A DNA stretch of 64,000 nucleotides, taken from positions 1 through 64,000 of the forward strand of contig JABMLH010000006.1 in assembly GCA_013205085.1 (NCBI GenBank). The letters are read 5' to 3'. Source of the DNA: Microbacteriaceae bacterium VKM Ac-2854 (GTDB lineage: Bacteria; Actinomycetota; Actinomycetes; Actinomycetales; Microbacteriaceae). The notes under the pieces were generated by a model. That model saw only the letters and a list, made by a program, of their open reading frames with translations. It was not told where the DNA came from and made no database searches. The translations under genes and the position numbers were made by a program. Positions 25,467 through 33,641 of this stretch are shown in pieces. Position 1 is the stretch's first letter. Every line of letters starts with the position of its first letter.

Positions 25467-26438
25467 ATGCCTGAAACACCAGAGGCCCGTACGCAGTCGT
25501 ACCCCCGCCTCGACCTGGTCGCCGGCCACCCGGTGATCGGCTTCGACATCGGCGGTACCGAGACCAAGATCGGCCTGATCGCGGCCGACGGCGAGGCGAT
25601 CGACGTGCGCAGCGAACCCACGGCGATCGGCTCGGAGCAGCTGCTGCTCGATCAGCTCGTCGGGGCGGTCGAGGATGCGCGCGAGCGCTTCCCGGAGACG
25701 GCGCCGGCCGCGATCGGCGTGCACGTGCCGGGGCTGGTCGACGACGCGCACGGCGTTGTGATCCGCGCCGAGAACCTGTACCTGCAGAACGTGCCGATGC
25801 GCGAGCAGCTGGAGCGGCGCACCGGGCTGCCGGTCGCTTTCGGCAACGACGCCCGTGGGGCCGGCTTCGCGGAGTTCCGGATGGGAGCGGCGCGCGGGTA
25901 CCACAACGCCCTCGTGGTGGCGATCGGCACGGGCATCGGCGCGGCCGTGTTCGTGGACGGACGCTCCTACGACGCGGACGGCTTCGGCTGCGAGCTCGGG
26001 CACATGCGGATGATCCCGCCGGGCGACTCGTCGGATGTGGTCTGCGCGTGCGGCGGCATCGGCTGCTTGGAGACCTACTCCTCGGCGGGCGGCATCGCCC
26101 GGGCCTACGAGCGGGTCACCGGCCGATCGGTCGACGGCGCGAAGGAGGTCTTCGACGCCGCGCGCAGCGGCGACGTCGCGGCGATCGCGGTGCGCGAGAA
26201 CGCGATCGACATGCTCGCGCTGGCGTTCGCGCAGATCGCGACCGTGCTCGCTCCGCAGGTGATCGTGGTCGCGGGCGGGCTCTCGCACGCGGGCGAGGAG
26301 TTCTTCCGACCGCTGCGCGAGCGGATCGACGCGATGCTGACCTTCCACCGGCGCCCGCGCATCCTCACCGCCCGCTTCGGCGGCCAGGCCGGCGTGATCG
26401 CGTCGGCGCTCCGGGCCGACGAGCTGCTCGCCCGATAG
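25467..26438 (+). CDS. ROK-family sugar kinase
   Basis: The product is a 323-residue kinase. The N-terminal phosphate loop is GFDIGGTETKIGLI, with the ATP-binding GTGIGAAVFVDG. The zinc motif of the ROK family is CACGGIGCLE following the ligand His of GCELGHMRM. GNDARGAGFAEF holds the catalytic Asp. It has no helix-turn-helix. It probably phosphorylates the imported sugar (glucose, N-acetylglucosamine or N-acetylmannosamine class). Confidence 0.9.
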   Translation: MPETPEARTQSYPRLDLVAGHPVIGFDIGGTETKIGLIAADGEAIDVRSEPTAIGSEQLLLDQLVGAVEDARERFPETAPAAIGVHVPGLVDDAHGVVIRAENLYLQNVPMREQLERRTGLPVAFGNDARGAGFAEFRMGAARGYHNALVVAIGTGIGAAVFVDGRSYDADGFGCELGHMRMIPPGDSSDVVCACGGIGCLETYSSAGGIARAYERVTGRSVDGAKEVFDAARSGDVAAIAVRENAIDMLALAFAQIATVLAPQVIVVAGGLSHAGEEFFRPLRERIDAMLTFHRRPRILTARFGGQAGVIASALRADELLAR

Positions 26439-26439
26439 C

Positions 26440-26485
26440 GGGTTGTCACTCCGTCCCGCCGCGGGGTGGGACGGAGTGACAACCC
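26440..26485. repeat. palindromic repeat family C, copy 1
   Basis: GGGTTGTCACTCCGTCCC pairs perfectly with GGGACGGAGTGACAACCC, loop GCCGCGGGGT. It lies between the ROK kinase and ROK regulator genes of the same operon. It is the only family member not between convergent genes. Confidence 0.8.
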
Positions 26486-26504
26486 CCTTCATCGAAAGGC
26501 GAAC

Positions 26505-27764
26505 ATGATCGAGACGACGATGCTGCGCGGCGCGCACAATGGGGGGATGACAGCAGGATCGCGTGCGCCCCTCCGCCCGGGCTTCCGCCGCGTGACGCGG
26601 GACAACGAGATCGCGAACGAGGCGTCCAGCTCGATCCTCGCGTGCATCGCGAGCGGACTCGCGACGAACCGTGCCGACCTTGCGCGGCACCTGGGGCTCG
26701 CGCCGTCGACGGTGACGGTCAAGGTCGCCGAGCTGATCGCCTCCGGCCTGCTGGAGGATGCCGGCAACGGCGATCCGACCGGCGGGCGTCGCGCGCGCAT
26801 CCTGCGGCTGATGCCCGGCGCCGGACACATCCTCTCCGCGGCGCTCGGCCGGCACCACGCCCGGCTCGCGCTGCTCGATCTCTCGGGCGCGCTGATCGAG
26901 GCGCGGCAGATCCGGATCGACGTGGCCGACGGGCCGGAGCCGGTGCTGGAGGCGCTGACCCAGGGCTGGTACGAGCTGCTCGGTCCGATCTCGCCCTCGT
27001 CGGTGCACGGCATCGGCGTCAGCCTGCCGGGCCCGGTCTCGACGGCGACCGGCGCCGTCGACTCCCCCGCCGCGATGCCCGGCTGGCACCGCTACAGCGT
27101 GACCGCGTGGCTGTCCGAGCGCTGGGGCGTGCCCGCGGTGGCCGACAACGACGCGAACGCGATGGCCTTGGGCGAATACGCGCTGATCAGCGCGCGCGAA
27201 GCATCCGGGCACGACCACAAGAAGCCGCAGAGCCTGCTGTTCCTGAAGGCGGGCAGCGGAGTCGGCTGCGGGCTCATCCTGCACGGCCAGCTCTACCGCG
27301 GCGCGACCGCGCTGGCGGGCGACATCTCGCACACCCGCGTCAGCGCGGCGGGCGAGAACCCGTGCAACTGCGGCAACACCGGCTGCCTGGAGACCATCTC
27401 GGGCGCGGCCAGCATCATCGTCGAGCTGAACCGGATGGGCATCAAGGCGGAACAGACGGCCGACATCGTTCGGCTGGTGCACGACGCGGATGCGCACGCC
27501 ACCACGCGGGTGCGCGCGGCCGGGCGGCTGCTGGGCGAGACGATGTCGGCGGTGATCAACTTCGTGAATCCGGAGATCGTGGTGCTGGGCGGGCTGCTCT
27601 CGACCATGGAGCCGTTCGTCGCAGCGGTGCGCTCGCAGCTGTACGAGAGCTGCCATCCGCTGGCGACGCGCTCGCTGCGGATCGAGCAGAGCGAGGCCGG
27701 GATCGACGCGGGGGTACTCGGGGCGGGGCAGCTGGCGCTGCGGCACGTGCTGTCGGCGCTGTGA
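26505..27764 (+). CDS. ROK-family transcriptional regulator
   Basis: The 419-residue protein has an N-terminal winged helix (TNRADLARHLGLAPSTVTVKVAELIASGL) fused to a ROK sugar-binding domain (ADNDANAMALGEY; zinc motif CNCGNTGCLE). It is of the NagC/XylR type and most likely represses this import operon until the sugar or its phosphate binds. The ATG at 26505 has GAAAGG upstream; a later ATG at 26547 is also possible. The stop overlaps the start of the next gene. Confidence 0.9.
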   Translation: MIETTMLRGAHNGGMTAGSRAPLRPGFRRVTRDNEIANEASSSILACIASGLATNRADLARHLGLAPSTVTVKVAELIASGLLEDAGNGDPTGGRRARILRLMPGAGHILSAALGRHHARLALLDLSGALIEARQIRIDVADGPEPVLEALTQGWYELLGPISPSSVHGIGVSLPGPVSTATGAVDSPAAMPGWHRYSVTAWLSERWGVPAVADNDANAMALGEYALISAREASGHDHKKPQSLLFLKAGSGVGCGLILHGQLYRGATALAGDISHTRVSAAGENPCNCGNTGCLETISGAASIIVELNRMGIKAEQTADIVRLVHDADAHATTRVRAAGRLLGETMSAVINFVNPEIVVLGGLLSTMEPFVAAVRSQLYESCHPLATRSLRIEQSEAGIDAGVLGAGQLALRHVLSAL

Positions 27765-28867
27765 TGGTCGGCGCTGTCGAGGTTTTCGAGCTGGAGACGC
27801 CGCTGCTGACGGTGGACCCGGCGGTGCTGCAGGCGAACATCGACACCATGGCTGCGTGGTGCGCCGAGCGCGGGGTGCTGCTGGCCCCGCACGGCAAGAC
27901 GACGATGGCGCCCGAGATCTGGCGCGCGCAGCTCGACGCCGGAGCCTGGGGCATCACCGTCGCGAACGCGCAGCAGCTCGCCGTCGCGGTGGATGCCGGC
28001 ATCGAGCGGATCGTCGTCGCCAACCAATTGCTGTCGGCGGAGGGATTGCGGCTCGCGGCCGCCTCGGGCGCGATCTGCTGGGTGGACTCACTCGCCGGCG
28101 TGCGGCTGATGGCCGAGCGCGCAGTCGGCGTCGTCGACGTCTGCGTCGAACTCGGTGCGGTGGGCGCGCGCACCGGCGTTCGCGATGACGCGGTCGCGCT
28201 GGAGATCTGCCGGGCGGTGGTCGCGGAGCCATCGCTGCGGTTGCGCGGCGTCTCCGGCTACGAGGGCAGCGTGCCCGGGGCGGATCGGGTCGCCGCGGTG
28301 CGCGAGTTCCTGCGGCGGATGCGGGCGGTGTACGAGGACGGGCTCGAGCTGTTCGAGGATCCGCTGATCACGGCGGGCGGCTCGGCGTTCTTCGACCTGG
28401 TGGTCGAGGAGTTCGCCGGCCTGCCGCTGGTGCTGCGCTCGGGCGCGTACGTGTTGCATGACGACGTGCTCTACGCGGGATCGACGCCGTCGGCGACGCG
28501 GAGCGGGCCGGTGTTCCAGGCGGCCTCGACGTTGTGGGCGCGGGTGGTCTCGGTGCCGGAGCCGGGGCTAGCGATCGTGGATGCGGGCAAGCGCGACGTG
28601 GCGTACGACGCCGGGCTGCCGGTGCTGCGGGCGGTGTTCCGCGGCGACGACATCGTGCCGGGCGTGGTCGCGGAGATGACCAACACCAACGACCAGCACG
28701 GTTACCTCGCGGTGTCGTCGGGCGAGCTCCGGGTGGGCGACGTGCTGGAGCTCGGTCAGTCGCATCCGTGCACCATCGCGGACAAGCGGCGGGTGCTCAC
28801 CCTGGCGTCGCGGCTCTCGCCGACCGAGCTGACCATGGTGGGCTCGGTGCCCACCTTCTTCGAGTGA
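27764..28867 (+). CDS. D-serine dehydratase/D-threonine aldolase-like PLP enzyme
   Basis: This 367-residue protein has fold-type III (alanine-racemase-like) PLP architecture. The PLP Lys is K45 in APHGKTTMAP. The C-terminal beta domain ends with GQSHPCTIADK, whose H334 and C336 match the zinc ligands of DSD1-type D-serine dehydratases. These features fit D-serine dehydratase, D-threonine aldolase or related D-amino-acid deaminases, which sequence alone cannot separate. It overlaps the next gene, an N-acyl-D-amino-acid deacylase, by 4 nt. RidA, which clears the enamine product of such dehydratases, is encoded in the same operon. Confidence 0.85.
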   Translation: MVGAVEVFELETPLLTVDPAVLQANIDTMAAWCAERGVLLAPHGKTTMAPEIWRAQLDAGAWGITVANAQQLAVAVDAGIERIVVANQLLSAEGLRLAAASGAICWVDSLAGVRLMAERAVGVVDVCVELGAVGARTGVRDDAVALEICRAVVAEPSLRLRGVSGYEGSVPGADRVAAVREFLRRMRAVYEDGLELFEDPLITAGGSAFFDLVVEEFAGLPLVLRSGAYVLHDDVLYAGSTPSATRSGPVFQAASTLWARVVSVPEPGLAIVDAGKRDVAYDAGLPVLRAVFRGDDIVPGVVAEMTNTNDQHGYLAVSSGELRVGDVLELGQSHPCTIADKRRVLTLASRLSPTELTMVGSVPTFFE

Positions 28868-30195
28868 GCACGCTGCTGCGCGGCGGCACCGTCGTGGATC
28901 CGGTCGACGGGATGCGGCTCGCCGACGTGATCGTGGACGCGGCGGGCATCCGCTTCGACGGCGCGTTCGACGAGGTGCGCGACGTGACCGGGATGTACCT
29001 CCTGCCCGGCTCGATCGACGCGCACTCGCACGCGGATGCGCGGATTCTGGATGACGACGTGCAGCTCGCGCTGCTGCGGCAGGGGGTGACCACCGTGATC
29101 GTCGGGCAGGACGGTGTGGGCTTCACGCCAGGCAGCGGCGACTACGCCCGCTCGTATTTCGGCTCCCTGAACGGCGTGCTGCGCTGCGGGCCGCGCGTGC
29201 GCGACCAGCTCGCGGCGTACGACGGTGCGACGCGGCTCGGGGTCGGCGTGCTGGTGCCGGCGGGCACGCTTCGGGCAGAGACGGGCGGTGTGCTGCCGGA
29301 GATGCGGCGGCTGGTCGCGGAGGGCATGGCCGACGGCGCCCTGGGACTCTCGAGCGGGCTCGACTACACGCCGGGGCGATTCGCGGACGCGGCCGAACTG
29401 ACCGCGCTGTGCGCGGTGCTCGACGGCGGGGTGTACGTCAGCCACGTGCGCGGCTACGAGGCGGAGCTGCCGCGCGGCTTCGCGGAGTTCGCGCAGATCG
29501 TGCGCGGGGCCGGCGTGCGCGGGCACGTCTCGCACCTGCACGCGGTGGAGTCGGTGCTGGCGGAGGTGCTGGCGAGCGACGTCGACTTCAGCTTCGACGC
29601 GTATCCGTACGACCGCGGCTTCACGCTGCTGTCGATGATGATGTCGAATCCGGCGGACGTAGCGGCGCGGGCCGCGGCCATCACGGTCGCTTCGGGGCCG
29701 TCCTGGGCGGAGGGGCGCGACCTGGTCGGCGTCGACGTCGCCGCGCTGCTGGCCGAGGATCCGAACACCTCCGTCGTCGCCGCCTTCCCGACGCCGCGCG
29801 ACGACGCGGAACTCGAGCGGTTGTTCGCCGATCCGCGGGCGATGGGCGGCTCGGACGGGATCTTCCTCGGCGGGGCGCCGCATCCGCGGGCCTACGGCTG
29901 CTTCGCGCGCATGTACTCGCGGTTCGCGCCGCGGCTCGGCTGGGTCGAACTGGCGCGGATGCTCGCGCTGCGGCCCGCGGAGCGCTTCGGCCTCGGCGCG
30001 CGCGGGCGCATCGCCGCGGGCTTCATCGCCGACGTTGTGGTGGCGGATCCCGCGGCGTTCACCGATCGCGCGAGCTACGCCGAGCCGCGGCTGCTGGCGG
30101 AGGGTGTGCGCGAGGTCTACGTCGACGGTGTCGCTGTGCTGCGCGACGGCGCACTGACCGCGGCGCTGCCCGGCGGCGGGGTGCGCTGGTGCTGA
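28864..30195 (+). CDS. N-acyl-D-amino-acid deacylase (D-aminoacylase family)
   Basis: The 443-residue metal-dependent amidohydrolase starts at GTG. The HxH zinc motif is at H54/H56 (DAHSHAD). Further ligands are probably in YVSHVRGYE and HVSHLHAVES, and the late catalytic region is GSDGIFLGGAPHPRAYG. In classical D-aminoacylase a Cys bridges the metals in GNCG; here the equivalent is GQDG with D83, as in a subset of the family. It should release D-amino acids from N-acyl precursors, feeding the PLP enzyme encoded upstream. Confidence 0.88.
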   Translation: MSTLLRGGTVVDPVDGMRLADVIVDAAGIRFDGAFDEVRDVTGMYLLPGSIDAHSHADARILDDDVQLALLRQGVTTVIVGQDGVGFTPGSGDYARSYFGSLNGVLRCGPRVRDQLAAYDGATRLGVGVLVPAGTLRAETGGVLPEMRRLVAEGMADGALGLSSGLDYTPGRFADAAELTALCAVLDGGVYVSHVRGYEAELPRGFAEFAQIVRGAGVRGHVSHLHAVESVLAEVLASDVDFSFDAYPYDRGFTLLSMMMSNPADVAARAAAITVASGPSWAEGRDLVGVDVAALLAEDPNTSVVAAFPTPRDDAELERLFADPRAMGGSDGIFLGGAPHPRAYGCFARMYSRFAPRLGWVELARMLALRPAERFGLGARGRIAAGFIADVVVADPAAFTDRASYAEPRLLAEGVREVYVDGVAVLRDGALTAALPGGGVRWC

Positions 30196-31121
30196 TCGCG
30201 GGGGCCGAGGGTGTCTACCGCGAGGACGGCTCGCTGCTGGCGGCGGAGTCGGGGTTGATGTGGCTCGCGTGGCGGGCGCCGTGCCTGTACGGAATCTCGG
30301 AGCGCGTCTCCGTGTGGCTGGCAGACGGCACGCGAGTGGCGAGCTGGGAGTACGACGGAGTCGAGGGCTGCCACCTCGCGGCCGGCGCCGACGCGGTGTT
30401 CGTGGCCGGCTACGGCTCGGGCACGATGCACCGGTACGGGCTCGACGGCGCGGTATCGTCGGTGCAGCTGCGCGGATCCGGGCCGGACCCGGAGCGGCAG
30501 GAGGCCGCGCATCCGCACCACCTTCTCGTCGAGGGCGACACCGTGCTGGTGACCGACCTCGGCAGCGATGCGCTGGTGACACTCGATGCTGTGACGTTGG
30601 CCGAGCGTGGCCGAGTGTCGCTGCCGGCCGGCAGCGGGCCGCGGCACAGCCTCCGCCTCGACGATCGCACGATCGCGGTCACCGGCGAGCTCGACGCGAG
30701 CGTGATGCTGGTCCGCGACGGGGTGGCTCGGGCGGTTCGTGTACGAAACGAAGGACCGGACGACAGGCCACCGAAATCGCGCTGGCACAATCCGCGTGAT
30801 TCCAGGGGTCTTTCGACGGCCGGCGACGTGGCCCCCGCTGCCGTCCTTCGTTTCACACCCGACTACCCCTCCGACCTCGCACTGCACCGCGGCGAACTCG
30901 TCGTCGCCGTGCGCGGCGGCGGATATCTGGCGCAATTCGACCCGGTCACCCTCGAATCCCGCGGCGCGACCGACGCCGACGGGCCGTGGCCGCAGGCGCT
31001 CGCCGTCGAGAACGAGCTGCTCTTCTGCGCGAACCGCGACTCCGACACCGTCACGGTGTCGGACGGTCGCGTGCTGCGCATCCCCCGACCCACCGCACTG
31101 ATCAGAACGGAAACAGAATGA
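30189..31121 (+). CDS. beta-propeller lactonase-like protein
   Basis: The 310-residue product shows repeating blade-like segments (VSVWLADGTRVASWEYDG, VFVAGYGSGTMHRYGLDGAVSSV, LLVEGDTVLVTDLGSDALVTLDAVTL, GSGPRHSLRLDDRTIAVTGELDASVML). The pattern is that of seven-bladed 6-phosphogluconolactonase-like proteins. No signal peptide is visible. It starts at a GTG that overlaps the deacylase stop by 7 nt. The function is inferred only from fold and context: it may open a lactone made by the sugar dehydrogenase encoded downstream. Residues near RNEGPDDRPPKSRWHNPRD form a polar insertion. Confidence 0.65.
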   Translation: MLIAGAEGVYREDGSLLAAESGLMWLAWRAPCLYGISERVSVWLADGTRVASWEYDGVEGCHLAAGADAVFVAGYGSGTMHRYGLDGAVSSVQLRGSGPDPERQEAAHPHHLLVEGDTVLVTDLGSDALVTLDAVTLAERGRVSLPAGSGPRHSLRLDDRTIAVTGELDASVMLVRDGVARAVRVRNEGPDDRPPKSRWHNPRDSRGLSTAGDVAPAAVLRFTPDYPSDLALHRGELVVAVRGGGYLAQFDPVTLESRGATDADGPWPQALAVENELLFCANRDSDTVTVSDGRVLRIPRPTALIRTETE

Positions 31122-31492
31122 AGACCGCCGTCTCCACCCCCGACGCCCCGAATCCCGCCGGCGCCTACAGCCAGGGCATCGTCGCGAACGGGTTCCTCTA
31201 CACCGCGGGCTTCGGCCCGCAGAACGTGCACACCGGCGAGACAGCCGAGGGCATCGAGGCGCAGACCCGGCAGTGTCTGGCGAACGTCGCCGCGGTGCTC
31301 GCCACCCAGGGCCTGGACTTCTCCGACGTGGTGAAGTCGACCGTGCACCTGCAGAACCTGGCCGAGGACTTTCCCGGCTTCAACGCGGTCTACCGCGAGA
31401 TCGTGCCGGAGCCGCTGCCGGTGCGCACGACGGTCGGCTCGCAGCTGGCGAACATCCTCGTCGAGATCGACGTGGTCGCCGCCCTGCGCTGA
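31118..31492 (+). CDS. RidA-family protein (reactive enamine/imine deaminase)
   Basis: This is a 124-residue YjgF/YER057c/UK114 protein. Visible family landmarks are APNPAGAYSQGI at the start, YTAGFGPQNVHTGE, the later VKSTVHLQNLAEDFPGFNAVY, and VRTTVGSQLANILVEIDVVA with the conserved Arg. RidA hydrolyses 2-aminoacrylate-type intermediates made by PLP dehydratases, so its position at the end of this operon supports a D-serine-type dehydratase upstream. Its ATG overlaps the preceding stop. Confidence 0.93.
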   Translation: MKTAVSTPDAPNPAGAYSQGIVANGFLYTAGFGPQNVHTGETAEGIEAQTRQCLANVAAVLATQGLDFSDVVKSTVHLQNLAEDFPGFNAVYREIVPEPLPVRTTVGSQLANILVEIDVVAALR

Positions 31493-31505
31493 GCGCCCTC
31501 GTCAC

Positions 31506-31556
31506 AAGGGTTGTCACTTTGTCGGCAGGTAACCGACAAAGTGACAACCCTTTTCA
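31506..31556. repeat. palindromic repeat family C, copy 2 (bidirectional terminator)
   Basis: AAGGGTTGTCACTTTGTCGG pairs with CCGACAAAGTGACAACCCTT, followed by TT. It lies between the convergent RidA and Gfo/Idh genes and overlaps the stop of the latter. Confidence 0.8.
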
Positions 31557-32609
31557 GACGAGGACCTCGCGGCCGGTCGCGGCGGATTCGTAGATCGCGG
31601 CGAGGATGCGGGTCAGCTCGAGGCCGTGGCTGGCGGGGGCGATCGATTCGCGGCGGCCGAGGGCGGCGTCGACGAAGCCGTCGATCTCGTTCTGGAAGCC
31701 GGCCTCCATCTCGAAGGTCAGTGAGTCGATCTGCGGCGCGAGTTCGACGATGGTGTCGTGCACCTCGGTGAACACGCGCAGCTCGGGCTCCAGCTCGGCG
31801 CCACCCGCGGTGCCGAAGAGCTTCACACCCACCTCGTCGCGCCCGTGCACGGAGTAGGACGTGTCGAAGCTCAGCACCGCGCCGTTCTCGAAGCGCACCA
31901 GGGCGCCGGCGAGATCCTCGACGGTGTTCTTCGACGCGTCGTAGTCGGCCGACTTCCAGCGCGTCAGCGTCTCGATGTTGCCGCGGTTGCCCAGCTTCTC
32001 GAAGGTGAAGCCGCTCACCGAGACCACCTTCGGCGCTCCCATCAGCCACCAGACGATGTCGAGGAAGTGCACGCCGAGGTCGATCAGCGGCCCGCCGCCC
32101 GAGATCTCCTTGTCGGCGAACCAGCCGCCCGGATTGCCGGCGCGGCGGATGCACGTCGCCTTCGCGTAGTAGATCTCGCCCAGGTCATCGGCCTCGATGA
32201 AGGTCTTCAGGATCTGCGCGTTCGGCGACCAGCGCCGCACGTAGCCGACCTGGACGATGCCCTCGGACGCGGCCTCCGCGGCGGCGAGCGCCTCCGCATC
32301 CGCCACCGTGCGCGCCATCGGCTTCTCGACCAGCACGCTCTTGCCAGCCTCGAGCGCCTGCACCGATAGCGAGACGTGGGTGTCGTTGCGGGTGCAGATC
32401 GAGACCGCGTCGATCTCCGGATCCGCCAGCAGCTCCTCGACCGAGGTGTAGCTGCGCTTCGCGCCGAACTGCGCGGCGCGATCGACGGCGCGGTCGGGGT
32501 CGATGTCGCAGATCGCGACGATCTCCACATCCGGGTTCTTGGCGTACGCCAGCAGGTGGAACTCGGCGATGGTGCCGCCGCCGATGATTCCGATTCCGAG
32601 CTTGCTCAT
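31554..32609 (-). CDS. Gfo/Idh/MocA-family oxidoreductase
   Basis: The 351-residue NAD(P)-dependent dehydrogenase shows GIIGGGTIAEFHLLAY (Rossmann), AICDIDPDRA, the catalytic EKPMART and, in the C-terminal domain, GGGPLIDLGVHFLDIVWWLMG, where DxxxH is typical of inositol or sugar dehydrogenases. It overlaps the preceding sugar-isomerase gene by 4 nt. The pair probably oxidises and isomerises a sugar acid or cyclitol. It is divergent from the M81 peptidase gene. Confidence 0.92.
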   Translation of the reverse strand: MSKLGIGIIGGGTIAEFHLLAYAKNPDVEIVAICDIDPDRAVDRAAQFGAKRSYTSVEELLADPEIDAVSICTRNDTHVSLSVQALEAGKSVLVEKPMARTVADAEALAAAEAASEGIVQVGYVRRWSPNAQILKTFIEADDLGEIYYAKATCIRRAGNPGGWFADKEISGGGPLIDLGVHFLDIVWWLMGAPKVVSVSGFTFEKLGNRGNIETLTRWKSADYDASKNTVEDLAGALVRFENGAVLSFDTSYSVHGRDEVGVKLFGTAGGAELEPELRVFTEVHDTIVELAPQIDSLTFEMEAGFQNEIDGFVDAALGRRESIAPASHGLELTRILAAIYESAATGREVLV

Positions 32610-33493
32610 CCGAGCACCACCGTTCCGTCGACCACCTCGGTGGATTCGTGCCAGTACCGGCGCGCGTTCGCGAGCCCGGTCGTCACCGCCAGCGTCTCCT
32701 CCTCGAGGCCCTCGAATTCGATCGAGATCGGGCCGTCGAAGCCGCTGGCCTTGATCAGGCCCAGGATGCGCTGCATCGGCAGGTCGCCGAAGCCCACGAT
32801 CGAGCCCAGGATCGCGTGCCCGCCGAGAGTGCGCAGCCAGCCGTCGCCCGGGGCGGATTCGCGGATGTAGAAGTCCTTCAGGTGCACGACCGCCGCGTAC
32901 GGGAGCGTGAACTGCACGGCCGAGAGCGGCTGCTCGTCGACGCAGAGGAAGTTGCCGATGTCGAGCAGGGTGCGGAAGTTCGGTCGATCGACCGCGTAGA
33001 CCAGGCGGCGGACCCGCTCGGAGTTGTTGGCGAAGAAACCGTGGTTCTCGATCGTGGTGGTGATGCCGAGCGCAGCCGCGTAGTCGGCGAGTTCCTGGCA
33101 GATCGGGATCACCGCGGCGAGCGTCTGCTCGTACTCGGCCTGATCCGCGTCGCGCCAGGCCCACTCCACGACGTCGTGGCGGAACAGCGTGATGCCGAGC
33201 TCGTGCGCCACGTCGATGTGGGCCTTCACCGTGGCGATCTGGGCGGCCACGTCGTCCGCGCGGAAGTTCGCGCCGACCACGTAGTTGGCAAGCGGCACGC
33301 CCTTCTCCGCGGCGCGCTGCTTGATCGCGGCCACCAGCTCCGGGTTCTGCGTCAGGTCGGTGCCGAGTCCGGCGATCGAGATCTCGAGGTGATCGGCGTC
33401 GCTCTCGGCGACCCAGTCGATCACGTCCAGGATGGTCTTCCGGCCCGATTCCAGGGACGGGGCGAAGCTGTACGAGCTGACGCCGAGTTGCAT
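32606..33493 (-). CDS. sugar phosphate isomerase/epimerase (xylose isomerase-like TIM barrel)
   Basis: The 295-residue AP-endonuclease-2/IolE-like TIM barrel shows conserved metal-binding strands GITTTIENHGFF (Glu), LLDIGNFLCVDEQP (Asp) and HLKDFYIRES (His/Asp), plus a final PISIEFEGLEEE (Glu). It begins MQLGVSSYSF. The partner dehydrogenase gene overlaps it. It probably isomerises the ketose product. Confidence 0.88.
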   Translation of the reverse strand: MQLGVSSYSFAPSLESGRKTILDVIDWVAESDADHLEISIAGLGTDLTQNPELVAAIKQRAAEKGVPLANYVVGANFRADDVAAQIATVKAHIDVAHELGITLFRHDVVEWAWRDADQAEYEQTLAAVIPICQELADYAAALGITTTIENHGFFANNSERVRRLVYAVDRPNFRTLLDIGNFLCVDEQPLSAVQFTLPYAAVVHLKDFYIRESAPGDGWLRTLGGHAILGSIVGFGDLPMQRILGLIKASGFDGPISIEFEGLEEETLAVTTGLANARRYWHESTEVVDGTVVLG

Positions 33494-33641
33494 GGGAGTG
33501 CCCTCTTTCCGGTTGTCCTCCCTCGACCGTAGGGCCAGGTCGGGGCCGAAAAAACGACGCCCCGATTCTTCGACGGCGAATTAACCGAAGCGTTACCGCG
33601 CACCGATCGGGCGCATGGAAAGGCTGCCTAGCGTGGGAGTC

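Noticed and set aside
24510-27746. Open minus-strand frame of 1078 codons
   Set aside because: It lies antisense to the permease, ROK kinase and ROK regulator genes and is a high-GC shadow rich in Arg, His and Gln with no family match.
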